Positions 7,896-16,341 of a DNA stretch of 64,000 bases are shown piece after piece. The translations under genes and the position numbers were made by a program. Position 1 is the first letter of the stretch; the number at the start of each line of letters is the position of its first letter. Source of the stretch: an uncultured Clostridia bacterium (lineage in GTDB: Bacteria; Bacillota; Clostridia; TANB77; CAG-508); contig CALXFE010000002.1 of NCBI GenBank assembly GCA_944387545.1, positions 1 through 64,000 of the forward strand. The letters run 5' to 3'. The notes below the pieces were generated by a model. That model was not told where the DNA came from. It did no database searches and saw nothing but the letters and a program-made list of their open reading frames with translations.

Positions 7896-9831
7896 ATGAA
7901 CCAATCATATAATTTACAATTAACAAAGCAAGAAATAGAAGCATTACAAAATTATGCAGGATTTATGCATGCAAGAATGAATGCAATAGGGGATTTAAAA
8001 TATGATAAATTAGAAGCATCACAAAAAAGTGGATGGGATATGAATATGTCTACAAAAGAATTGGAAAAGATGATTTTAAAATTTGTAGATGTTTATGGTG
8101 CTATTTATAAAGCTGGTAATAGAGAGGCAAGAGGAAGGCTTTATAGAGGGACAAGTACGAAGGAAATAAGAAAAATAGAACATGAAAAAAATATAAATTC
8201 ATTTCTTTCAACATCTTTAGAAGAAGATATGGCAAAAACTTTTACAACATATGGAGATGAAGCAGCTATTTTAAGAATAAAGACAGAAGAAGGGTTACCA
8301 TATTTATATGTAGAACCATATAAAGAAGATGGAAGAAAAGATGAAGAAGAAATTTTGATTTTACCATTTTCAAAAGTAAAAAAGATAGAGCATACAAGCA
8401 CTTGGAATGGATATAAATATTATGATGCAACATTAGAAAAGGAGAAATTAGAAGAAGTTCCAAAACAAGAGTTAGAAACATTAAAGGCGCAACTTATGGA
8501 AGGATATGATTATTATAGAGAACAAGCAACTAAATGTATTGAATTAAAAGATGATGTAGAATATATGTATACGAAATTAAGACAAAGCCGGATTAAGTGG
8601 AGAAGATAAGAATTACTTATATGAACAAATACAAGAAAAAACAAATAGGTATACAGAATTAGAAAAAAATGTTAGCGAATATCAAAAACAATTTTCTAGA
8701 ATGTTAAAAGGAATGTGTAAAGAAAAAGAAATAGAAATTGATAAACAACAAGAAGAGGAAGAAAAAAAGATACAAGCACAACAAAAAGAAAAGCAAGAAG
8801 AAGAGAAAAAACAACTAGAGGCAGAAATTAGAAATCTAGAAGATGAAATAGAATGTGGTAAGACAGATATAGTAGAAATATTAGAAAAGTATGTTAGAAA
8901 GTTTGAAGCAAATGCGGACAAGTATCAAAGTATTGCAGAGGATTTAAAAGTTGGCTATTCTATGAGACCACATTTTAAAATATTAGAAAATGTCGAAGCA
9001 ATAAAAAGAAAACTAGAAAAAGAGAATACACAAGAAGAGAAAGAAAAAGAGGAAAATCAAGAAGATAGAATGCAATTAGAGAACAAATATCAAGAATTGT
9101 TAAAGAAAAGGAAAGAATTAGCTAGTATAAAACAAATAATGGGAAGTTTTCCAGAATATTTAAAGGAACATGATAGAGAATCTTTTCAAGAAATAAAAGC
9201 AAACTTAAATAAGAAGATACAAGGAATGATTACAAAAGAAAGAGTGGGACATTTACAGTTGGAAAAGCAACAAATTTCACAAGAAAAAGAATCAATATTA
9301 CAACGAATACTTTATGGAACTACTTTAAAAGAACAGAAATTAGCAAATATAAATGCAAAAATAGAATTAGCAAGAAGGCAAAGTGCAACAAGGAATCCAG
9401 AAAATCGTGTTAGTGTTATGATGGCAAATTTATATGATTGTTGTGCACAAGATTTAAATGGTGCATTTTCTCCAGAAATGATTGAAACAATCTATGCAAT
9501 TAGAAGAAATTTTAATAATTTACCAAATGAAGAAAGTTTAGCGCAACAGGCAAATGAGAAAGCTAATAGTCATTATCCAGCAATTATCGGAAAGAAAAAA
9601 CTATCAAAAAGAAGACAAATAGATTATTATCGTGAAGATACAGATAGAACAAAGGCAGAAATATATAATCAAATACATCAAGATAAACCAATTCATCAAG
9701 AAATACAAATTCATGCGCTTAACAAATTTGAACAAACAATCAATAATATAAAAACCACTTTAGAACAAGGTAAAGCGCAGTCATATAGTATGGATAGAGA
9801 TAGTCAAATAACAGAGTGGAATATAGAATAA
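7896..9831 (+). CDS. ADP-ribosyltransferase-domain protein with long coiled coil, interrupted by a +1 frameshift at CGG-A
   Basis: A 644-residue product if the C at 8588/8589 is skipped; frame 0 alone stops after 237 residues. The first ~190 residues carry an R-S-E ADP-ribosyltransferase triad: GRLYRGTS (Arg), NSFLSTSLEED (Ser-Thr-Ser) and DEEEILILP (the ExE active-site motif before I-L-x-x-P). The remainder is highly charged Glu/Lys/Gln coiled coil. The 37 codons between the shift site and the ATG at 8701 are open and continue the heptad-like pattern, and that ATG has no ribosome binding site, so the two halves are one gene. No signal peptide or secretion motif is visible. It could be an intracellular modifying enzyme, a toxin or a phage-defence effector (inference). 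The enzyme class is fairly secure; the target is unknown. Confidence 0.75.
8589..8592 (+). other. CGGA frameshift site 2 (ADP-ribosyltransferase-like gene)
   Basis: Codon 232 in frame 0 is CGG followed by A, after TTA AGA CAA AGC. Frame 0 stops six codons later. Reading GGA instead opens 413 further codons. Confidence 0.75.
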
Positions 9832-9856
9832 AACTTAAAATAAAGGGTGTGTAGAT

Positions 9857-10396
9857 ATGAAAATATTAAGAAATGAATTAAAAAATGAATTACATATTAG
9901 AACACAAAAAGATTTTCCAAAAGAAGGAATTGAATTTATTGATATGATGCCTTTAATAATACAAAAGGAAACATTTAAAGAGATTGTAGATAAATTAGTG
10001 GAAGAAATTAAAGATAAACATGCAGAATATATTGTAGGACCAGAAGCAAGAGGATTGATTGTTGGCGCAGCAGTAGCCAATGAATTAAATATTGGATTTA
10101 TACCAGTTAGAAAAGCAGGAAAATTACCGCCAATAACAGTAGAAAAACAATTTGAATATGAAAAAGAATATGGAAAAGATAAATTAGAATTACCAAAACT
10201 AGTAAATGAAGAATATACAGGAAAAAGAGTGTATATAATTGATGATATATATGCAACAGGTAACACCATGAAAGCAATAAAAAAAGCCATAGAAGAAACA
10301 GGTGGAATTGTCGTTGGACAGGGGGTTATTATGAATATCAAAGAACTGAATGAAGCTAAAGATGTCTATTCTCTAATAGATATTAATGAAACATAG
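9857..10396 (+). CDS. adenine-phosphoribosyltransferase-like protein
   Basis: A 179-residue type I phosphoribosyltransferase. VYIIDDIYATGNTM (about residues 128-141) is the 13-residue PRPP-binding motif. YIVGPEARGLIVGAAVANEL and FIPVRKAGKLP match the adenine phosphoribosyltransferase pattern, where they contact PRPP and the purine. Length is normal for Apt (170-180 residues). It would convert adenine to AMP with PRPP. It starts 26 nt after the ADP-ribosyltransferase-like gene with AAAGGGTGTG as binding site, so it is probably in the same transcript. A strong terminator follows. Confidence 0.85.
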   Translation: MKILRNELKNELHIRTQKDFPKEGIEFIDMMPLIIQKETFKEIVDKLVEEIKDKHAEYIVGPEARGLIVGAAVANELNIGFIPVRKAGKLPPITVEKQFEYEKEYGKDKLELPKLVNEEYTGKRVYIIDDIYATGNTMKAIKKAIEETGGIVVGQGVIMNIKELNEAKDVYSLIDINET

Positions 10397-10397
10397 A

Positions 10398-10468
10398 AAA
10401 AGGACAGGTTGGAATTATCTTAACAAATAAATGGTAAATAAGATAATTTTTATACCTGTTCTTTTTTT
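10398..10468 (+). terminator. terminator after the phosphoribosyltransferase gene
   Basis: AAAAGGACAGGT and GGAATTATCTTA pair imperfectly with TAAGATAATTTTT and ACCTGTTCTTTTTTT. The extended hairpin ends in a T run. The opposite strand could also terminate the convergent gene. Confidence 0.75.
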
Positions 10469-10497
10469 AGTAATGACTTGGTCTAGAGAAATTTAAC

Positions 10498-10926
10498 TTA
10501 TAAATATTTTTTTAATTTTTCCACGTTATTTTCTTGAAATTGAATAAAGTTTGTTAAAATATTTTTGATAGAATCTGTTGTTTCAGGATTATTATTTAGC
10601 AATTTAACTCCTTCAATAATACCCATATTGGTTCCTTTTATAAGCATTTCAGCAATTTTAGAATCAGAGTTATCCGTTAATGTACTCATTTGAATATCAA
10701 ACCATCCCATCATTTTTTGTGCGGGATTTAATTCTTTAGGAAATTCTTCATATTTTCCAAGTTCAGCATTTACATCATTTAAAATTTCGTTATATTTGTT
10801 ATATTCGAATTGCAAATCATCTTTTAATTTATCGTCAGTAACCTTTTCCGCAATAGAAGAAATAGAATCCATTCCCATTTTAATTCCTTTATTAATTTCA
10901 TTTAAAATATATTCTGGTCTATTCAT
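10498..10926 (-). CDS. unidentified helical protein, 142 aa (ferritin-like four-helix bundle?)
   Basis: An acidic, wholly helical 142-residue protein. Visible segments are NRPEYILNEINKGIKMGMDS, EYNKYNEILNDVNAEL, MMGWFDIQMSTLTDNSDSKI and ENNVEKLKKYL. The spacing of helices resembles DUF2383/PA2169-type ferritin-like bundles, but the metal-ligand Glu/His pattern is not evident. It reads from an excellent AGGAGGT site and has no signal peptide. The neighbour on the other side is a Dps-type gene, which could point to a shared stress role (inference). Confidence 0.7.
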   Translation of the reverse strand: MNRPEYILNEINKGIKMGMDSISSIAEKVTDDKLKDDLQFEYNKYNEILNDVNAELGKYEEFPKELNPAQKMMGWFDIQMSTLTDNSDSKIAEMLIKGTNMGIIEGVKLLNNNPETTDSIKNILTNFIQFQENNVEKLKKYL

Positions 10927-11134
10927 GGTTTTACCTCCTAAAGTTTTCTGTATTTATAAAAGAATGCACAAAGATTTTGAATATAGATATAAAGCATTTA
11001 TCTTGTCATGTACATTTTATTTATAAATTTAGTATGTACAAATAAATAAAAAATATGAATATAAATTTTAATTGCATAAAAAAATAAAAATAGGAAAAAA
11101 TCTATATAGAATATGAAAGTTAGGAGTGAAAAAA

Positions 11135-11569
11135 ATGGAAGAAATGGTAAATAAGCTAAACGAATTTTTAGCAGATCTAAATGTATTTTATAGAAAATTA
11201 CAAAATTATCATTGGAATGTTAAAGGAAAAAATTTCTTTGTATTACATGAAAAATTAGAAGAATATTATGACAAAATTAACGAAGAAATTGATGAAATTG
11301 CAGAGCATATCTTAACATTAGATAAACAGCCTTTAGGAACAATGAAGGATTATTTAGAGAAAAGCTGTATAGAAGAAGCACAAAATGCGAAAATAGAAGG
11401 AGATATTGTATTAGATAAGATATTGAAAGACTATGAAACATTATTGCAAAAAGCAATGTGTATTAAAAAATTAGCAGATGAACATCATATTTATGCAACA
11501 TCTAGTTTAATAGACAATTATATTTTAGAATATAGTAAAATTATATGGATGTTAAAACAGCATAAATAA
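11135..11569 (+). CDS. dps: Dps/ferritin-like DNA-protecting protein
   Basis: A 144-residue member of the Dps family, dodecameric iron-oxidising proteins that protect DNA. NYHWNVKGKNFFVLHEKLEEYYDKINEEIDE is the characteristic first-helix block: the His and the Asp/Glu residues form the inter-subunit ferroxidase site. LTLDKQPLGTMKDYL corresponds to the BC-loop region. An in-frame GTG at 11126 overlaps the AGGAG binding site, so the ATG at 11135 (8 nt spacing) is preferred. Single gene. Confidence 0.92.
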   Translation: MEEMVNKLNEFLADLNVFYRKLQNYHWNVKGKNFFVLHEKLEEYYDKINEEIDEIAEHILTLDKQPLGTMKDYLEKSCIEEAQNAKIEGDIVLDKILKDYETLLQKAMCIKKLADEHHIYATSSLIDNYILEYSKIIWMLKQHK

Positions 11570-11617
11570 AAGAGTGATTTGTAAACAGTTTGTTTAATTA
11601 AGAATAAAAAAGAAAAA

Positions 11618-11675
11618 ATGTTCGTAAAAAGTATTGACAATTTTTAAAATTGTCGGTACAATAAAGGCGAACATT
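11618..11675 (+). promoter_or_regulatory. recN promoter inside a 12-bp inverted repeat
   Basis: TTGACA at 11634-11639 and TACAAT at 11657-11662 with a 17-nt spacer form a strong sigma-A promoter. AAAAAATGTTCG begins near 11614 and its exact complement CGAACATTTTTT begins at 11668, bracketing the promoter. Each arm contains the GTTCG/CGAAC half-site seen in Firmicutes SOS boxes, but in everted order and far apart. The following leader has a CAATTATA/TATAATTG hairpin (about 11680-11709). Confidence 0.65.
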
Positions 11676-11747
11676 TTTTCAATTATAAAAGGTTACATTT
11701 TCTATAATTGAAAAAGAACATAAAAGTGAAAGTAGAGGAAATAAGTT

Positions 11748-13382
11748 ATGATATCATCATTACATATTAGAAATATAGGGATTATAGAAGATTTAAGTAT
11801 CGATTTTAATAAAGGACTAAATGTATTAACAGGAGAAACAGGTGCAGGAAAAACCTTAATTATTGATTCTCTTCAAATTATATCAGGCGGAAGATTCTCT
11901 AAAGATATGATAAGAAAAGGAGAAACCAATTCTTTTGTTGAACTTTGTTTATTTTGTCCAGAAAATGAAAAAGCAATCGAAGGAAATATTATTGTTTCAA
12001 GAGAAATCAATATAAATGGAAAAAATATGTGTAAGATTAATGGAAGAATGGTTACTGTTAATGAATTAAAAGATTTTATGAAACAATTTATTGAAATTCA
12101 TGGACAAAATGATAATCAAAATCTGTTAGATAGTAAATTACATTTAAAATATTTAGATGGATTTATAGGAAAAGAGATTATAGGAGAATACAAAGTAAAA
12201 TACAGACAATTGTATAATCGTTATTTAGAAATTAAGGAAACGTTAAAACAAAATTATGGTGATGATAAAGAAAGACAAAGAAAATTAGATTTATTAAGAT
12301 ATCAAACAGAAGAAATCGAAGAAGCAAAATTAAAAGAAAATGAGGAAGAAGCATTAGAAGAAAAAAGAAAGTTATTTTTGAATTCAGAAAAAATTGTAGA
12401 AAACTTAAATGAAGCAGATGGTTTATTATCAGAAAATACAATTGATAGTCTAAGTATGGCAATTCGAGCATTGGAGAAAATTGAAGATATAGATAAGAAA
12501 TATGAAAAAGCAAGTAATCGTTTAAAGAGTTCGTATTATGAGTTACAAGAATTAGCCAGAGATATTAATAATTATAAAGAAGATATATATTTTGATGAAG
12601 AAGAAAGAAATCAAATAGAAGAAAGATTGGATATTATATATTCATTAAAAAGAAAATATGGAAATAGTATAAAAGAAATAATCGCATATAATGAACAAAT
12701 AAAGGAAGAGATTCATCATATAGAAAATTTAGAAGAATATAATAACAAGTTAAAAGCAGAATTGGAAAAGATAGAAAAATCTATGAATATGATAGGAAAA
12801 AGGATGAATTTTGTAAGAACAGAATATGCAAGCAAGTTAAGTGATAGTATTAATCAGGAATTAATTGATTTAGAAATGAAAAATGCAAAAATCAATGTGA
12901 AAGTAGAATATATAGAAAATGAATTTTTCAAAACAGGAAAAGATGTTGTTAAATTTTATATTACTACAAACTTAGGAGAAGACGAAAAAGAATTAGCCAA
13001 AATTGCATCTGGTGGAGAGATGTCAAGAACGATGCTAGCTATAAAGAAAGTATTAGCTGATACAGATAGTATACCAGTATTGGTATTTGATGAAATTGAT
13101 ACAGGAATTAGTGGAAAAGCAGCAAATGCCGTAGCAACAAAATTAAAAGCAATAGCCAATACACATCAAGTTATGTGTATATCGCATTTACCAAATATTG
13201 CAGCAATTGCAGATTACAACTATTTTATTAGTAAAAACGTGAAAGAAGAAAGAACTAAAACACAAGTTAAATTGTTAAAAGAAAATGAAGTTATAGAAGA
13301 AATTGCAAGAATTTCTTCAGGAGAAATTAATGAAGTTACATTACAATATGCATATGAATTAAGAAATAAAAAAGCAAGTTGA
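11748..13382 (+). CDS. recN: DNA repair protein RecN
   Basis: A 544-residue SMC-like ATPase that acts at DNA double-strand breaks. Walker A is GETGAGKT at residues ~30-37. FIEIHGQNDNQNLLD is the RecN Q-loop signature. A central coiled coil (residues ~150-390) follows. The C-terminal LASGGEMSRTMLAIK signature, VFDEIDTGISGKAA Walker B and CISHLPNIAAIADYNYFI switch region complete the ATPase. Length matches the family. RBS GTAGAGGAAATAAG. A good promoter precedes it (see 11618-11675). Confidence 0.97.
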   Translation: MISSLHIRNIGIIEDLSIDFNKGLNVLTGETGAGKTLIIDSLQIISGGRFSKDMIRKGETNSFVELCLFCPENEKAIEGNIIVSREININGKNMCKINGRMVTVNELKDFMKQFIEIHGQNDNQNLLDSKLHLKYLDGFIGKEIIGEYKVKYRQLYNRYLEIKETLKQNYGDDKERQRKLDLLRYQTEEIEEAKLKENEEEALEEKRKLFLNSEKIVENLNEADGLLSENTIDSLSMAIRALEKIEDIDKKYEKASNRLKSSYYELQELARDINNYKEDIYFDEEERNQIEERLDIIYSLKRKYGNSIKEIIAYNEQIKEEIHHIENLEEYNNKLKAELEKIEKSMNMIGKRMNFVRTEYASKLSDSINQELIDLEMKNAKINVKVEYIENEFFKTGKDVVKFYITTNLGEDEKELAKIASGGEMSRTMLAIKKVLADTDSIPVLVFDEIDTGISGKAANAVATKLKAIANTHQVMCISHLPNIAAIADYNYFISKNVKEERTKTQVKLLKENEVIEEIARISSGEINEVTLQYAYELRNKKAS

Positions 13383-13394
13383 TAAAAAGAAAGT

Positions 13395-13431
13395 AAAATG
13401 TGTTTATATAAAAAATATAAACACATTTTTT
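13395..13431 (+). terminator. terminator after recN
   Basis: AAAATGTGTTTATAT pairs with ATATAAACACATTTT around a short A-rich loop, followed by a T run. Confidence 0.88.
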
Positions 13432-13491
13432 GTATAGATTTCATGAAAATGTAAAAAATGTATATATATGTTATTAGTAAGGAGGAATTTT

Positions 13492-14754
13492 ATGAAAAAA
13501 AGTGCATTAATTAAAAGTGTAGAGGCAATAGAAATTTTAGACTCAAGAGGGAATCCTACTTTACAAGTAGAAGTTGTAACCGAAGAGGGCATATGTGGTG
13601 TTGCAGCAGTACCTTCAGGGGCTTCAACAGGAAGCTTCGAAGCAGTGGAATTACGTGATGGAGAAAAAAATCGATATGATGGAAAAGGTGTGACAAAGGC
13701 AGTTGAAAATGTAAATAAAAAAATTAGTAAGAAAATAATAGGAATGAATGTTTTTTGCCAAAGAAAAATAGATGAAGAAATGATAAGACTAGATGATACT
13801 TTGAATAAGTCAAATTTAGGAGCAAATGCTATATTAGGGGTGTCATTAGCAGTAGCAAAAACAGCAAGTAATACATTAGGAATGGAATTGTATAGATATA
13901 TAGGTGGAATTAATGCAAAAGAATTACCAGTCCCAATGATGAATATACTAAATGGAGGAAAACATTCAGAAAATAATATTAGTATACAAGAATTTATGAT
14001 AATGCCAATTGGTGATATTACATTTGCAGAAAGATTAAGAAGAGGAGCAGAAATTTACCATACATTAAAAAAAGTATTAAAAGAAAAGGGCTTTGATGTT
14101 GGTGTAGGAGACGAAGGTGGATTTGCGCCAAATTTAGAAAATGAAGAAATGGCATTAGATGTTATTATAGAAGCGATCCGAAAAGCAGGATATGAACCAG
14201 GAAAAGATATTGTGTTAGCGCTAGATGTTGCAAGTACAGAAATGAAAGAGGAAGCTAAAAAAATTGGAAAAGATGGTTACTATTTCTGGAAAACAGATAT
14301 TTTTAAAAGCAATCAAGAAATGATTAACTATCTAATAGATTTGTGCAATAAATATCCAATTGTATCTATAGAAGATGGATTAGCAGAAGAGGATTGGGAG
14401 AATTGGCAGATATTAACACAAAAATTAGGAAACAAAATACAACTAGTAGGTGATGACTTATTTGTAACCAATATGTCCAGATTAAAAAGAGGCATTGACA
14501 AAAAAGTGGCAAATGCAATACTCATAAAACCGAACCAAATAGGAACATTAACAGAAACATTAGATACAATTCAAATGGCAAAAGAAAATGGATATAGAAC
14601 TATTATTTCACACCGTTCTGGAGAAACAGAAGATACAACCATTGCAGATATTGCTGTGGGAGTAAATGCGATGCAGATAAAAACAGGGGCACCTTGTAGA
14701 ACGGATAGAGTAGCAAAATATAATAGATTGCTAAAAATTGAAACGGATTATTAG
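13492..14754 (+). CDS. eno: enolase
   Basis: A 420-residue glycolytic enzyme converting 2-phosphoglycerate to phosphoenolpyruvate. [16 protein letters not shown] at the N-terminus, [17 protein letters not shown] (mobile loop), [26 protein letters not shown], the Mg-binding [12 protein letters not shown] and [18 protein letters not shown] and [14 protein letters not shown] with the catalytic Lys/His are all present. The protein begins at 13492 after AAGGAGGAATTTT; a longer frame from 13468 has no binding site. It stands alone rather than in the usual gapA-pgk-tpi-gpm cluster. Confidence 0.98.
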   Translation: MKKSALIKSVEAIEILDSRGNPTLQVEVVTEEGICGVAAVPSGASTGSFEAVELRDGEKNRYDGKGVTKAVENVNKKISKKIIGMNVFCQRKIDEEMIRLDDTLNKSNLGANAILGVSLAVAKTASNTLGMELYRYIGGINAKELPVPMMNILNGGKHSENNISIQEFMIMPIGDITFAERLRRGAEIYHTLKKVLKEKGFDVGVGDEGGFAPNLENEEMALDVIIEAIRKAGYEPGKDIVLALDVASTEMKEEAKKIGKDGYYFWKTDIFKSNQEMINYLIDLCNKYPIVSIEDGLAEEDWENWQILTQKLGNKIQLVGDDLFVTNMSRLKRGIDKKVANAILIKPNQIGTLTETLDTIQMAKENGYRTIISHRSGETEDTTIADIAVGVNAMQIKTGAPCRTDRVAKYNRLLKIETDY

Positions 14755-14803
14755 GAAAAAGCCAAAATCTATGTGATTTATAAAAGCGTAGAGAAAAGAA
14801 ATG

Positions 14804-14840
14804 AAAAGAGATTTTTAATCAATTAAAAATCTCTTTTTCT
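14804..14840 (+). terminator. terminator between eno and the VWA gene
   Basis: AAAAGAGATTTTTAAT pairs with ATTAAAAATCTCTTTT across a 2-nt turn, with T runs on both strands. It can therefore serve both convergent genes. Confidence 0.9.
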
Positions 14841-14855
14841 AAATTTAATATTCTT

Positions 14856-16208
14856 TTATTGTTTCATATTTTTATTTGTAACAGTTAATTTCACTAATGA
14901 ATAAATGAATAATCCCGCACCTACAACAAATAGTGCAATCATAATAGGTGTACCAGCTTTAGGTAAAGTAGCAGGTGGTTCTGAAAGTCTTAATTTTGGA
15001 GTAACGTTTGAGGTATCAGAAACTGGGTTACCATCAAAATCTGTATAAGTAATATCTACTTTTTCATTGGTATCTAGGATTTTACCAACAATGCTACTGT
15101 CAAAATTCTCTTTTAATTTTAAAGTGTATTGAACAGTTGCTGTTTCTCCAGGATGTAGTTCTGGTATTGTCCAAGTAATAGAATTATCTTCAGTATTTAC
15201 TTGGGTTGATATTGTTCCAATATTGGCTTCTGAAACATAGGCAAAATCAAAGTTATCAATAATTTCTTGAGGGAAATAATCGTTAATACTAATATTAGTT
15301 AATATTTTTTCAACTGGTAATAAATCATTATAGATATCTTCTGTAATGGTTTGTTCAATTTCACTATCTTGTACATAGTAGAATTTACCAACTGTTGGAT
15401 TGGTTTCAGTTCCAAAAATTTCTTCTATAATATCACCATATGTTTTGTCATCTTCTCTAGTGGCAGGAACATCATCTTCATTAGAAATACCAGTAAGCAT
15501 TGTAATAACATCATATCCTGCAGTATCTAAAGCTTGTAATTGTGCTTTTGTTTTATTAATGACATCATCTGAATAATAAACTTTGTCATAATTTAAAGCA
15601 ACATTTGGAATACCATCTGTTAAGACAATAATATATTTGTTATTATCTTCTTCGGAAAAATATTGGCTAGCTAAGTTTAATCCGGATTCTAAATCGGTTC
15701 TAGGTCCTGTATATTGAATATTAGAAATGGCAGAGATTAATGCTTGTGGATCAGTAGATAAATTAGAAATTAATGAAGCATCTTCAATAGTTCCTTCTTT
15801 AGAAACATCTTCATTTGTAGAGAAACTAACAGCACCTACTTTTAAGTTTTCATTTCCATTTAAAATTGTATTAATTAAGGTTTTAGCAGATTCTATAACC
15901 AAATCTTCTCTAGTAGTGGTTCCTTCTACAATATCTTCCATACTTTTTGAGTTGTCAATGACAAGCATAATTTCTCCTGTTGGTTGCATAGCTGCTTCTT
16001 CATTCGTTACTTGTAATTGAAGAGTAACTTCTTTATTATTTAAATCTTTTTTAATCAATCTTTTTTCAAATTTTGAATTTTCTCCAATTTCTATTGTACA
16101 AACTGGTTCTTCAACAACTTCCATTGTAACAGTTTGATAAGTTGCAAAAGATAGGTTTGCGATTAAAATCAGAACTAAAAACAATGTAATAAAAACACTT
16201 TTTTTCAT
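14856..16208 (-). CDS. secreted VWA-domain surface protein with LPKAG cell-wall anchor
   Basis: A 450-residue exported protein. The signal peptide is KKSVFITLFLVLILIANLSFA. A von Willebrand A domain (about residues 85-300) follows, with a complete MIDAS: DNSKS, a downstream Thr (TGPRTD) and LTDGIPN. A beta-rich region resembling the SpaA/DUF11-type stalk comes next. The C-terminus is LPKAGTP, a hydrophobic helix (IMIALFVVGAGLFIYSLVKL) and a basic tail. LPKAG differs from LPxTG at one residue but has the same layout, so a sortase probably anchors it; a sortase gene lies at 43766-44476. Start taken at the MKKS Met after GGGAGG; an upstream ATG in frame is less well placed. Likely an adhesin or pilus tip-like protein. 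Confidence 0.88.
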   Translation of the reverse strand: MKKSVFITLFLVLILIANLSFATYQTVTMEVVEEPVCTIEIGENSKFEKRLIKKDLNNKEVTLQLQVTNEEAAMQPTGEIMLVIDNSKSMEDIVEGTTTREDLVIESAKTLINTILNGNENLKVGAVSFSTNEDVSKEGTIEDASLISNLSTDPQALISAISNIQYTGPRTDLESGLNLASQYFSEEDNNKYIIVLTDGIPNVALNYDKVYYSDDVINKTKAQLQALDTAGYDVITMLTGISNEDDVPATREDDKTYGDIIEEIFGTETNPTVGKFYYVQDSEIEQTITEDIYNDLLPVEKILTNISINDYFPQEIIDNFDFAYVSEANIGTISTQVNTEDNSITWTIPELHPGETATVQYTLKLKENFDSSIVGKILDTNEKVDITYTDFDGNPVSDTSNVTPKLRLSEPPATLPKAGTPIMIALFVVGAGLFIYSLVKLTVTNKNMKQ

Positions 16209-16341
16209 ACATAAATTCCTCCCATAATTTGATTTCATATATATATTTTAACACAAGAAATAAAAAATACAACAAATTTGTAGAAAAAAACATAAAAACG
16301 TGATAAAATAGAATACGCAAATTGGTATAAAAGGTGATAAA

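Noticed and set aside
8701..9831. Coiled-coil half of the ADP-ribosyltransferase gene as a separate gene
   Set aside because: No ribosome binding site before 8701, and the frame is open without interruption back to the CGGA site.
15661..15690. CCGGA in the reverse VWA gene as a further CGG codon
   Set aside because: In the reading frame it is TCC GGA (Ser-Gly), so CGG is not in frame.
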